DNA from: JBDRGX01 sp043817485 [NCBI: bacterium]
Lineage (GTDB): Bacteria; JBDRGX01
DNA: 14,723 bases
NCBI GenBank assembly: GCA_043817485.1
Contig: JBDRGX010000097.1
Coordinates: 1 to 14,723, forward strand
Direction of reading: 5' to 3'
Below the pieces are notes generated by a model, which was not told the DNA's origin, ran no database searches, and saw only the letters and a program-made list of their open reading frames with translations. The first letter of the stretch is position 1. Each line of letters starts with the position of its first letter. Below are positions 1-6,520 of this stretch, piece by piece. A program made the translations under genes and the position numbers.

Positions 1-2
1 AT

Positions 3-140
3 ATTATACTTGATCCTTTTATGGGTAGTGGTACAACTGCAATTGCAGCTTTGAAATCTGATAGAAAATATGTTGGATATGACATTAGCCAAGAATACAT
101 TGATCTTGCAGAAAAAAGAATAAAACCTTTTAAGATATAG
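3..140 (+). CDS. DNA methyltransferase, C-terminal fragment (N4/N6-type)
   Basis: The reading frame is open from the window edge and ends at TAG (138-140), giving the last 45 residues of a protein that starts outside the window. Near the start it has DPFMGSGTT, the FxGxG S-adenosylmethionine-binding loop (motif I) of amino-methyltransferases, followed by the KYVGYDIS segment typical of motif II. Finding motif I so close to the C-terminus fits the beta-class order, in which the catalytic DPPY motif comes first. The protein probably methylates adenine (N6) or cytosine (N4) in DNA. Specificity, and whether a restriction enzyme is linked, cannot be judged because the rest lies upstream. The gene is followed directly by repeat-filled non-coding DNA, so it is the last gene of its unit on this side. 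Confidence 0.85.
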   Translation: MILDPFMGSGTTAIAALKSDRKYVGYDISQEYIDLAEKRIKPFKI

Positions 141-150
141 AAAAGACCCC

Positions 151-180
151 TACAATAATATCACCCCTTCGGGATTATGT
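151..180 (-). repeat. Dispersed GAAGGGGTGA/ATTATTGTA repeat, copy 1 (inverted)
   Basis: On the minus strand this reads ATAATCC-CGAAGGGGTGA-T-ATTATTGTA. The same pattern occurs on the plus strand at 213-258 and 691-726. It lies 10 nt after the methyltransferase stop codon. The CCCCTTCGGG core could form a short hairpin, but no U-tract follows, so a terminator role is unsupported. Confidence 0.6.
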
Positions 181-212
181 AGAAGATGAAAAAAACAAAA
201 AAATAGGTAATC

Positions 213-258
213 TTAATCCAGAAAGGGTGGCATTATTATAGAAGGTAACATTATTGTA
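213..258 (+). repeat. Dispersed GAAGGGGTGA/ATTATTGTA repeat, copy 2 (one and a half units)
   Basis: TAATCCAGAAAGGGTGG is followed by CATTATTATAG, and then immediately by a shortened second unit, GAAGGTAACATTATTGTA (241-258). It is more diverged than the copy at 151-180 but keeps the order TAATCC, GAA-GGG, ATTATT-TA. This tandem arrangement suggests the unit can occur in short arrays. Confidence 0.5.
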
Positions 259-352
259 TGTTTTTGTTAATATATTAAAAAGGCTAAAGATGTTTGTTCA
301 TCAGAATAAATGGGAAATGGAAAATGGAAAATTTTTCATTGTTTCAGATTTA

Positions 353-445
353 GTATTTTGGTCATTCGAATTTGTTTCGAATTTCAATATTCGGATTTCG
401 AATTTTCTTATTTATATTTATTTCAAATTTTGATATTCGTTTTAA
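353..445 (+). repeat. TTCGAATTTC mosaic repeat, copy 1
   Basis: The sequence begins ATTTTGGTCATTCGAA, continues with TGTTTCGAATTTC, and then has alternating ATATTCGGATTTCGAA words ending in TTTTCTTATTTA. Very similar sequence lies at 7940-7985, with a shorter version at 6416-6455, all in the same orientation. Repeats of this kind give spurious peptides rich in F, I, N, R and E and occur at intergenic positions in several uncultured bacterial lineages (general recollection, not searched). Confidence 0.6.
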
Positions 446-512
446 ATTGAAAAATGAAAATTGAAAATTTATTTTGGATTTAGTTTTACTATTAGGAAGT
501 GAAAAAGAGGAT

Positions 513-545
513 TCCACTCCCCTACCCCCGCCAGCAGGGGACATA
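513..545. repeat. GC-rich island with CCCCT...AGGGG inverted repeat
   Basis: CCCCT at 519-523 can pair with AGGGG at 536-540 around a 12-nt loop containing CCCCCGCC. This is the most GC-rich spot in an otherwise extremely AT-rich window and looks like a remnant of a dispersed CCCTCACCCCCGCC-type repeat. No T-tract follows on either strand, so I do not call it a terminator. Confidence 0.45.
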
Positions 546-690
546 GGAAATTTAGATGGTATTAATGAAAGGAAAATGAGAAATGTAAAATTATTGATTT
601 TTGGTAATATGAATTTGTTTTCCAATCATTTTTCATTTCCAATTTTCAATTTCTAATTTGAAATTTCTAATAAATACAAATATTTTTACA

Positions 691-726
691 AATAATCCTA
701 ACCCGAAGGAGATGACATTATTGTAG
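691..726 (+). repeat. Dispersed GAAGGGGTGA/ATTATTGTA repeat, copy 3
   Basis: AATAATCCTAACCCGAAGGAG is followed by ATGACATTATTGTAG. It matches the minus-strand reading of 151-180 with a few changes and ends 31 nt before the dehydrogenase start codon. Together with the copies at 151-180 and 213-258 it brackets the non-coding region. Confidence 0.6.
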
Positions 727-757
727 TAAAATAACAAATACGAAAGGACATTTTATT

Positions 758-1642
758 ATGACTGAATTAAATAAACCAATGAATGGTAAAATATGTATGG
801 TAACAGGTGCTACTTCAAGCATTGGCGAAATAACATCTCGTGAATTGGCACGATTGGGTGCAACTGTGATTGTAGTAGGACGCAATCCTGAAAAAAGCCT
901 TAATACAGTCAATATGATCAAACAACAAACTGGAAATCCAAATGTTGAATTTATGTTAGCAGACCTATCCTCACAAAAAAAAATCCACCAGTTAGCACAA
1001 CAATTCAAAAGTCGTTATCAACATTTACATGTACTAATAAATAATGCCGGAGCTATTTTTACCAAGCGACAAGAAAGCATAGATGGAATCGAGATGACAT
1101 TTGCAGTCAATCATTTAGGTTGCTTTTTACTTACAAACTTGTTACTTGATATTCTAAAAACCAGTACACCAAGCCGAATTATCAATGTTTCAGCACACCA
1201 ACATCATAAAAAAGCAAATATTGATTTTAACGATTTACAAAATAGAAAAAAATACAAATTTTGGGAAGTATATATGCAGACAAAGCTTTACAACTTATTA
1301 TTCACCTATGAATTAGCACAACGGCTTAAAGAAACAAACATCACAGTAAATGCTCTTCATCCGGGAGTTCTATCATCAAACTTGGGTATGAATAATAAAG
1401 GGATTGTACATTTTATTTTGCAACTAATCAAACCTTTATTCAATATAATATTAACAAACCCTGAAAAAGGTGCACAAACAATGATTTATCTGGCTACTTC
1501 GCCAGAAGTAAAGGACATTACTGGAGAATTTTTTATAGAAAAAAAAATAATAGAATCATATAAAAATTTTTATGATAAAGAATCTGCCAATCGGTTATGG
1601 CAAATAAGTGCTGAATTAACAAAACTTGAGAAAAGAAATTAA
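758..1642 (+). CDS. Short-chain dehydrogenase/reductase (retinol-dehydrogenase-like)
   Basis: A 294-residue NAD(P)-dependent oxidoreductase with a Rossmann fold. Visible family marks are the nucleotide-binding TGATSSIG (residues 16-23; the usual first Gly-rich pattern with a Ser before Ile-Gly), ADL (68-70), NNAG (95-98), Asn118, Ser145, the catalytic YxxxK at Tyr172/Lys176, and HPG near 200. The length and the NVSAHQHHK-type segment resemble the RDH11-14/WW-oxidoreductase-like subgroup; the substrate is unknown. AAAGGA at 743-748 gives good spacing to the ATG. It lies 25 nt before the glycosyltransferase, so they may be cotranscribed. Eight of ten arginines use CGN codons, while YebC in this window uses almost only AGA, and C-ending codons are commoner. 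With repeats directly upstream, this hints at acquisition by transfer (inference). Confidence 0.88.
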   Translation: MTELNKPMNGKICMVTGATSSIGEITSRELARLGATVIVVGRNPEKSLNTVNMIKQQTGNPNVEFMLADLSSQKKIHQLAQQFKSRYQHLHVLINNAGAIFTKRQESIDGIEMTFAVNHLGCFLLTNLLLDILKTSTPSRIINVSAHQHHKKANIDFNDLQNRKKYKFWEVYMQTKLYNLLFTYELAQRLKETNITVNALHPGVLSSNLGMNNKGIVHFILQLIKPLFNIILTNPEKGAQTMIYLATSPEVKDITGEFFIEKKIIESYKNFYDKESANRLWQISAELTKLEKRN

Positions 1643-1667
1643 TTAGAATTAATTATGGAGATTTTTC

Positions 1668-2840
1668 TTGAAAATTAAAGTATTACAATTAATTACTCGT
1701 TTAAATGTAGGTGGACCATCAATACATGTAATTTTACTTACCAAAGATTTAAACAAGGAGCGATTTGAATCTTTTTTAATAAGTGGACAAGAAGATTTAT
1801 CAGAAGGAAATATGTTAGATTTATTAGAAGAAAAAGAAATAAAACCTATTATTATTTCAGAAATAGGTAGAGAAATTAATTGGCATGATGATTTTATATC
1901 TCTTTGGAAATTATGGAAATATATTAAAAAAATAAAACCCGATATTATTCACACACATATGGCAAAAATTGGCACTCTTGGTCGTATAAGTGGAATTTTA
2001 GCAGGAGTTCCCATAATTATTCATACTTTTCATGGACATACTTTTCATAGTTATTTCAGCCCTTTAAAAAATCAATTATTTATTTTTATTGAAAAAATTT
2101 TAGCTTTTTTTACTACTAAAATTATTGCTATTACTAAATCTCAAAAAGATGAAATATTAAAACATGGAATAGGAAATCCTAAAAAAATTGTTATGATACC
2201 ATTGGGCTTTGATTTAGAAAAATTTTTAAATTGTGATAAAGAAAAAGGAAAATTTCGTCAAGAATTAAATTTTAATGAAAATGATTTTTTAATTGGAATT
2301 ATTGCTCGACTTGTTCCAATTAAAGGACATTCATATTTTTTAAAAGCAGCTTCTATTATAGCAAAAAAATATCCTCAAGCAAAATTTCTTATTATTGGAG
2401 ATGGTAAATTAAGGCCATCATTAGAAAAATTAGCACAAGAATTAGGAATTATTTCTCAAACCTTTTTTTTAGGTTTCAAAAAAGATATGGATAAAATTTA
2501 TGCAGATTTAGATTTAGTAGTAATTTCTTCTTTAAATGAGGGCTCCCCTGTTTCTATAATTGAAGCTATGGCTGCAGCAAAGGCAATAGTATCTACAAAT
2601 GTAGGTGGAGTTCCAGATTTAATAAAAAATAATGAAACTGGAGTTTTAGTTCCTTCAAAAAATCCAGATGCTTTGGCTCAAGAAATAATAGCTTTATTAG
2701 AAAATCCAGACAAAAGAAAAAAAATGGGAATTTTAGCAAAAGAAAATGCTACTTATCAATTTAGTAAAGAAAATTTAATTAAAAATACAGAAAATCTTTA
2801 TAATGAATTAGTATCTAACTTAAAAATAAATAAAGGATAA
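1668..2840 (+). CDS. GT4-family glycosyltransferase
   Basis: A 390-residue GT-B glycosyltransferase of family 4 that probably transfers a sugar from a nucleotide-sugar donor to a polysaccharide or lipid acceptor at the cytoplasmic face of the membrane. The N-terminal domain starts with LQLITRLNVGGPSIHV, the acceptor-side glycine loop, and has DIIHTHMAKIGTLGR and a GVPIIIHTFHGHTFH segment. The C-terminal domain has ARLVPIKG and the donor-binding EX7E motif at Glu291/Glu299 (EGSPVSIIE), followed by STNVGGVPDLI. The start is TTG at 1668, preceded by GGAG at 1657-1660. The nearby ATG at 1654 is out of frame and the next in-frame ATG would delete the conserved glycine loop. It lies two bases before purD. 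Sugar and acceptor cannot be deduced. A role in the inositol-lipid pathway (PimA-like) is possible but unsupported by position. Confidence 0.88.
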   Translation: MKIKVLQLITRLNVGGPSIHVILLTKDLNKERFESFLISGQEDLSEGNMLDLLEEKEIKPIIISEIGREINWHDDFISLWKLWKYIKKIKPDIIHTHMAKIGTLGRISGILAGVPIIIHTFHGHTFHSYFSPLKNQLFIFIEKILAFFTTKIIAITKSQKDEILKHGIGNPKKIVMIPLGFDLEKFLNCDKEKGKFRQELNFNENDFLIGIIARLVPIKGHSYFLKAASIIAKKYPQAKFLIIGDGKLRPSLEKLAQELGIISQTFFLGFKKDMDKIYADLDLVVISSLNEGSPVSIIEAMAAAKAIVSTNVGGVPDLIKNNETGVLVPSKNPDALAQEIIALLENPDKRKKMGILAKENATYQFSKENLIKNTENLYNELVSNLKINKG

Positions 2841-2842
2841 AA

Positions 2843-3385
2843 ATGAAAGTTTTAATTATTGGTGAAGGAGGAAGAGAACATGCTCTTCTTGATAAAATAA
2901 AACAAAATCCAAAAGTTGAAAAAATTTATTGTGCTCCAGGAAATGCTGGGACAAAAATAAATGGAGAAAATGTAAATATTAAAGCAGATAATATTTTGGA
3001 ATTACGAAATTTTGCTATTAAAGAAAAAATAGATTTAACAATTGTAGGCCCAGAAATTTCTTTAGTATTAGGAATAGTAGATTTATTTCAATCATCTGGA
3101 CTTAAAATTTTTGGACCTTCTAAAAATGCAGCAGAAATAGAAGGAAGTAAATGCTTTAGTAAAAATTTAATGAAAAAATATGGAATCCCTTCAGCTAATT
3201 ATGAAATATTTGATAATAAAAATGATGCTATTTCTTATCTCGATAAAGTAAATTTTCCTATAGTTATTAAAGTAGATGGTTTAGCAGCAGGAAAAGGTGT
3301 TTTAATTTCTATGAACAAAAAAGAAGCTATTGCATCAATAGAAGAAATATTAGTAAAAAAAAAATTTTGGAATAGCTGGAAATAA
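2843..3385 (+). CDS. purD: Phosphoribosylamine-glycine ligase, N-terminal part (frameshifted gene)
   Basis: PurD (GAR synthetase) joins glycine to 5-phosphoribosylamine with ATP, the second step of de novo purine synthesis. This half carries the N-domain (IIGEGGREHAL near the start, TIVGPE) and the beginning of the ATP-grasp domain (KVDGLAAGKGV). It then reads ...VKKKFWNSWK and stops. Moving to the +1 frame after the A10 run at 3355-3364 restores the expected FGIAGNKIIIEEYLEGEEIS, which continues into the second half without gap. With the shift corrected, the product is about 426 residues, the usual PurD length. ATG at 2843 follows the glycosyltransferase by two bases, with AAGG inside the previous gene's end. 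This is one gene with a single-base insertion, a true mutation, a homopolymer sequencing error, or a site corrected by slippage. Confidence 0.9.
   Translation: MKVLIIGEGGREHALLDKIKQNPKVEKIYCAPGNAGTKINGENVNIKADNILELRNFAIKEKIDLTIVGPEISLVLGIVDLFQSSGLKIFGPSKNAAEIEGSKCFSKNLMKKYGIPSANYEIFDNKNDAISYLDKVNFPIVIKVDGLAAGKGVLISMNKKEAIASIEEILVKKKFWNSWK
3355..3371 (+). other. +1 frameshift site in purD (A10 followed by T4)
   Basis: Ten A residues (3355-3364) followed by four T residues interrupt purD. The upstream frame reads K-K-K-F-W; the downstream frame, whose codons begin at 3366, reads F-G-I-A-G. Removing one A (or one T) restores a continuous PurD. Both frames keep high family similarity right up to this point, so the indel is recent or not real at the protein level. 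Confidence 0.85.
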
Positions 3386-3461
3386 AATAATTATTGAAGA
3401 ATATTTAGAAGGAGAAGAAATATCTATTTTAGCTTTTTCAGATGGTAAAAATGTTCTTCCA

Positions 3462-4124
3462 ATGATTTCTTCTCAAGATCATAAAAAAATTTTTGATGGA
3501 GATAAAGGCCCTAATACTGGTGGAATGGGAGCTTATGCACCAACTCCCACAGTTGATTCCCAACTTCTTTCAGAAATTGAAAATCGTATTTTAAAACCTA
3601 CAATAAAAGCTTTATCTTTAGAAAATAAATTTTATTGTGGTATTTTATATGCGGGAATAATACTTACTAAACAAGGTTTAAAAGTTTTAGAATTTAATTG
3701 TCGTTTTGGAGATCCAGAAACTCAAGTTATTCTTCCTTTAATGAAAACTGATTTAATAGAAATAATTGAAGCATGTTTAAATGGTGAATTAAATAAAATT
3801 GCTTTAGATTGGCATCAAAAATCAGCTGTATGTGTAGTTTTATCTTCTCTTGGGTATCCAGGAAATTATGAAAAAGAAAAAAAAATTGATGGATTAGAAA
3901 AATTTATTTCAAACAAAGATATTCATATTTTCCATGCTGGAACTAAACTAATAAATGAAAAAATAGTAACTAATGGTGGAAGAGTATTAGGAGTATGTGC
4001 TTTAGGAACAAATATTAAAGATGCTATCAATAAAAGTTATAAAGCTGTTTCTGAAATTTATTTTGATGGAATGTATTATCGAAAAGATATAGGCAATAAA
4101 GCATTAAAAATTAATTCTAAATAA
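3462..4124 (+). CDS. purD: Phosphoribosylamine-glycine ligase, C-terminal part (frameshifted gene)
   Basis: This is the remainder of PurD in the +1 frame. The homologous reading really begins at about 3366; ATG 3462 is only the first methionine in this frame, an internal Met without a clear ribosome-binding site. It contains GDKGPNTGGMGAYAPTP and KVLEFNCRFGDPETQ, the ATP-grasp metal and nucleotide-binding segments of PurD, followed by the C-terminal domain (SAVCVVLSSLGYPG, IFHAGT, GGRVLGVCALG). All hallmark regions are intact and no further stop or shift is seen, so the gene shows no sign of longer decay. It lies 27 nt before nikR. No other purine gene is in the window, so PurD here is part of a mixed operon rather than a pur cluster. 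Confidence 0.9.
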   Translation: MISSQDHKKIFDGDKGPNTGGMGAYAPTPTVDSQLLSEIENRILKPTIKALSLENKFYCGILYAGIILTKQGLKVLEFNCRFGDPETQVILPLMKTDLIEIIEACLNGELNKIALDWHQKSAVCVVLSSLGYPGNYEKEKKIDGLEKFISNKDIHIFHAGTKLINEKIVTNGGRVLGVCALGTNIKDAINKSYKAVSEIYFDGMYYRKDIGNKALKINSK

Positions 4125-4151
4125 AAAGTTTATTAAACGGAGTATATTATA

Positions 4152-4565
4152 ATGACAAATTTAAAACGATTTAGTATTTCACTTAATAAAGATTTGGTAA
4201 ATAAATTTGATAATCATATTAAAGAAAAAAATTATTCTACAAGATCTAAAGCAATTGGCGATTTAATAAGACAGGATTTTGTAAAAACTGAATGGATACA
4301 AGGAGAAAAAGTAATTGGAATAATTACTATGGTTTATGATCATCATAAAAAAGAACTTGTAAATAAATTAATTGATATTGAACATCATTTTCATGATTTA
4401 ATTATTTCTTCTCAACACATTCATTTGGATAAAGACAATTGCGTAGAAATAATTATAACAAAAAGTAATCCTAAAAAAATAGAAAATTTATTTGATAAAC
4501 TAAAATCTACAAAAGGAGTAAAACATAGTTCTTTAAGTATGGCTACTACTGGACAACAAATATAA
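4152..4565 (+). CDS. nikR: Nickel-responsive regulator NikR
   Basis: A full-length 137-residue NikR: an N-terminal ribbon-helix-helix DNA-binding domain (KRFSISLNKDLVNKFD, then STRSKAIGDLIR) and a C-terminal ACT-like metal-binding and tetramerisation domain. The high-affinity nickel ligands of the family are all present: His78 from one subunit, and His89, His91 and Cys97 in the QHIHLDKDNC segment, aligning to E. coli His76, His87, His89 and Cys95. MVYDHHKKEL is the usual linker motif. NikR normally represses nickel uptake genes when nickel is replete. GGAG at 4139-4142 sets the ATG. It follows purD by 27 nt and precedes a two-gene ABC-2 exporter by 38 nt, suggesting that the exporter or the whole run is its target. 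I found no obvious GTATGA-type inverted repeat operator nearby, so the regulated promoter is unknown. Confidence 0.94.
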   Translation: MTNLKRFSISLNKDLVNKFDNHIKEKNYSTRSKAIGDLIRQDFVKTEWIQGEKVIGIITMVYDHHKKELVNKLIDIEHHFHDLIISSQHIHLDKDNCVEIIITKSNPKKIENLFDKLKSTKGVKHSSLSMATTGQQI

Positions 4566-4603
4566 TTTTTTTTAAAATTCAAGGAAATGCATAACTTTTA
4601 AAA

Positions 4604-5434
4604 ATGATTAAAATAGAAAATTTAACTAAATATTTTGGTAAAATAAAAGCATTAGATAATCTTAATTTACACATTAAAAAAGGTGAAATATTTGGATTGC
4701 TTGGTCCTAATGGTGCTGGAAAAACAACAACAATACAAATACTAACTACGCTATTATCTCCAAGTTCTGGGAAAATAGAAATTGATGGTTTAGATATTAT
4801 TAAAAATGCAAATAAAATTAAACAATTAATTGGAGTTTGTCCGCAAGAAATAAATCTTGACAAAGATCTTAGTGCCAAAGAAAATCTTCATATACATGGG
4901 CTACTTTACAAAATATCAAAAATAGACAACAAAATAAATGATTTACTTGAATGGGCTAATTTAAAAAATAGAAAAAATAATCTTGTAAGCACTTATTCAG
5001 GAGGGATGCAAAGAAGATTACTTATTATTAGATCTATTATGCATCAGCCAAAAATACTTTTTTTAGATGAACCAACTATTGGACTTGATCCACAAATAAA
5101 GCGACAAATCTGGGATATTATTCGTAAATTAAATAAAGAAGGTACTACTATTTTACTAACTACTCATTATATTGAAGAAACAGAAATACTTTGTCATCGA
5201 GTAGGTATACTTAATTATGGCAAATTAATTGCTATGGGAACACCACAAGAAATAAAAGCACAAATTGGACATTTTGTAGTAGAATCATTTGATAATGGGA
5301 TAACCAATTATCATTTATTTGAAAATAGAGAAGAAGCATACAAATTTGCAGAAAATAAAAATAATATACTGATTAGAGCATCAAATCTTGAAGATGTTTT
5401 TATCAAAATTACTGGTAAAAAAATTAAAAAGTAA
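4604..5434 (+). CDS. ABC-2 type transporter, ATP-binding protein
   Basis: A 276-residue ATPase subunit of a DrrA/NodI-like exporter. It has Walker A GPNGAGKT (34-41), Q-loop Gln81 (VCPQE), signature YSGGMQRR (131-138, with Tyr in place of the usual Leu), Walker B ILFLDE (151-156, catalytic Glu156), D-loop GLDP and switch His188 (TTHY). A roughly 60-residue C-terminal extension ends in LEDVFIKITGKK, a typical tail of the family. The permease follows 9 nt later, so the two form one transporter, presumably as dimers of each. The start has a weak ribosome-binding site: AAGGA at 4581-4585 is 18 nt away, and an in-frame stop at 4592-4594 excludes an earlier start. The substrate is unknown; nearby nikR raises the possibility of a metal-related or envelope-stress role. 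Confidence 0.92.
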   Translation: MIKIENLTKYFGKIKALDNLNLHIKKGEIFGLLGPNGAGKTTTIQILTTLLSPSSGKIEIDGLDIIKNANKIKQLIGVCPQEINLDKDLSAKENLHIHGLLYKISKIDNKINDLLEWANLKNRKNNLVSTYSGGMQRRLLIIRSIMHQPKILFLDEPTIGLDPQIKRQIWDIIRKLNKEGTTILLTTHYIEETEILCHRVGILNYGKLIAMGTPQEIKAQIGHFVVESFDNGITNYHLFENREEAYKFAENKNNILIRASNLEDVFIKITGKKIKK

Positions 5435-5443
5435 GGTAATTTA

Positions 5444-6184
5444 ATGAATTTTTATCCTATATTTTTGCGTGAAATGATTATATTAAAACGAAGATTTTTT
5501 CGTTTTGGATATCTTTTCTCAAGCATGATTATGCCCTTACTTTATTTAATTGTTTTTGGATTAGGACTTGGTAAAAAAATAAATATTGAACAAGGATCTT
5601 ATCTTATGTTTATAGTTCCTGGTATTTGTGCTATGAGTTCAACAATTAATTCATATATGTGGCTTGCTACTTCTATTTGTGTTAATAGACTACATTTTAA
5701 AATAATAGATGAATATTTAGTAAGTCCTATAACAGCAATGGATATAATGATTGGAGAAATATTATCTGGTGCAATTCGAGGACTTTTTGCTTCAAGTATA
5801 ATTTTTATATTTGGAGCTATTTTTGGTGCTGGTTTTCCACAAAATCCTTTATTTTTTTTAATATTGATATTAAATTGTTTAATATTTTCTTGTTTTGGTG
5901 TTATTGCTGGATTTTCAGCAAAATCACATGAAGATATAATTGCATTTTCTAATTTCTTTATTATGCCTATGACATTTTTTTGTGGGACATTTTTTCCAAC
6001 AAATAAATTACCTTATTTTGTAAAAATAATTCTTAATTTTTTACCATTAACTCATACTAATAATTGTCTCCGTGCAAGTTTTTCAGGACAAAAAATTGAA
6101 ATAACATCTTTCATTATTATATTATTTTCTTTTATACTTTTTTTTAATTGGGGAATAATTACTATTAAAAAAGTACAAAGATAA
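5444..6184 (+). CDS. ABC-2 type transporter, permease protein
   Basis: A 246-residue integral membrane protein with about six hydrophobic segments (roughly 22-43, 58-80, 102-128, 136-158, 166-186 and 221-243). It carries the ABC-2 membrane-domain marks: YLVSPITAMDIMIGEIL before the third helix and CGTFFPTNKLP before the last periplasmic loop. This is the NodJ/DrrB architecture, which exports lipids, polysaccharides, drugs or metabolites. AAGG at 5433-5436 overlaps the stop codon of the ATPase gene and sets the ATG, so the two genes are tightly coupled. It appears to be the last gene of the rightward run that starts at 758 or 1668, since a 336-nt gap follows. The substrate cannot be told from the sequence. 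Confidence 0.9.
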   Translation: MNFYPIFLREMIILKRRFFRFGYLFSSMIMPLLYLIVFGLGLGKKINIEQGSYLMFIVPGICAMSSTINSYMWLATSICVNRLHFKIIDEYLVSPITAMDIMIGEILSGAIRGLFASSIIFIFGAIFGAGFPQNPLFFLILILNCLIFSCFGVIAGFSAKSHEDIIAFSNFFIMPMTFFCGTFFPTNKLPYFVKIILNFLPLTHTNNCLRASFSGQKIEITSFIIILFSFILFFNWGIITIKKVQR

Positions 6185-6520
6185 AAAAAACATTTTTTAT
6201 TGTTAGATAAAAATATTAGCAAAAAAATGAAAGTAAAGTTTAATTTTAATTTTAAAAAACATAAAATTTAGTTAAAATAATTTTTTATCAATAACATTTA
6301 TTTTTTTTTTCTTGCCAATTTTTTTATTTTTAATATTTATGAAAATATTATATATGCGATTTGTAATCATAAGTTGCAATTAAAAATAAAATGTTGCAAA
6401 TTATTAAATTTTTTTGTTTTGAATTTCGATATTCGTAGTTCGTATTTTCTTATTAATATTATCTCTTGAATTGCGATTTTATAATTTTTTTAACTTTATT
6501 TAAAAAATTAGGAGGAAATC
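6185..6520. other. 336-nt AT-rich intergenic region
   Basis: No gene is seen. The first part is A/T homopolymer-rich, including a T-rich stretch at 6297-6330 and an all-A/T inverted repeat (TAATATTT, 4-nt loop, AAATATTA; 6331-6350). A dispersed repeat follows at 6373-6454. The last 40 nt lead into yebC, with TATAAT at 6480-6485 as a possible -10 box but no good -35 at 17 nt; in DNA this AT-rich such a match is weak evidence. A strong Shine-Dalgarno AGGAGG at 6510-6515 precedes yebC. Confidence 0.6.
6373..6454 (+). repeat. Dispersed TTGCAA / TTCGATATTCG repeat, copy 2
   Basis: GTTGCAATTAAAAATAAAA, then TGTTGCAAATTATTAAATT, then TTGTTTTGAATTTCGATATT and TTCGTATTTTCTTATTA. The first half matches 7843-7880 (CTGCAAACAGAAATAAAATA, then TTGCAAACTATCAAATT). 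The second half matches 7922-7985 and 353-412. The shared order of both halves at two loci shows one composite repeat. Confidence 0.55.

Larger units (their letters stand above)
141..757. other. 617-nt non-coding region made of repeat fragments
   Basis: I see no credible gene between the methyltransferase and the dehydrogenase. The stretch holds three GAAGGGGTGA-type repeat units, a block of GGAAATGGAAAA-like and TTCGAATTTC-like repeats, and one GC-rich island (518-541). Parts of the block recur in inverted orientation: GAAATGGAAAATGG near 312-330 against CATTTTTCATTTCC near 627-641. The open frames in it (362-625 minus, 474-656 plus) run through this repetitive sequence and have low-complexity F/K/N/I translations, so I regard them as spurious. 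No promoter for the downstream gene stands out. Confidence 0.75.

Noticed and set aside
362-656. Open frames on both strands in the first gap (362-625 minus, 474-656 plus)
   Set aside because: They run through TTCGAATTTC and GGAAATGGAAAA repeats, give low-complexity translations without family motifs and have no ribosome-binding site.
141-757. CRISPR array in the repeat-rich gap
   Set aside because: Repeats are diverged, irregularly spaced and in both orientations; there are no uniform spacers and no cas genes.
718-1008. 96-codon minus-strand open frame over the dehydrogenase start
   Set aside because: It is antisense to a clearly conserved gene, with no motif or ribosome-binding site of its own.
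4125-4151. NikR operator (GTATGA-type inverted repeat) before nikR or the ABC genes
   Set aside because: No matching half-sites with correct spacing were found by eye in the short gaps of this operon.
4579-4878. 99-codon minus-strand open frame over the ABC ATPase
   Set aside because: Shadow of the conserved Walker A region on the other strand.
6184-6199. AAAAAA-CA-TTTTTT hairpin after the ABC permease as terminator
   Set aside because: A 5-bp A/T-only stem is too weak and is expected by chance in such AT-rich DNA.
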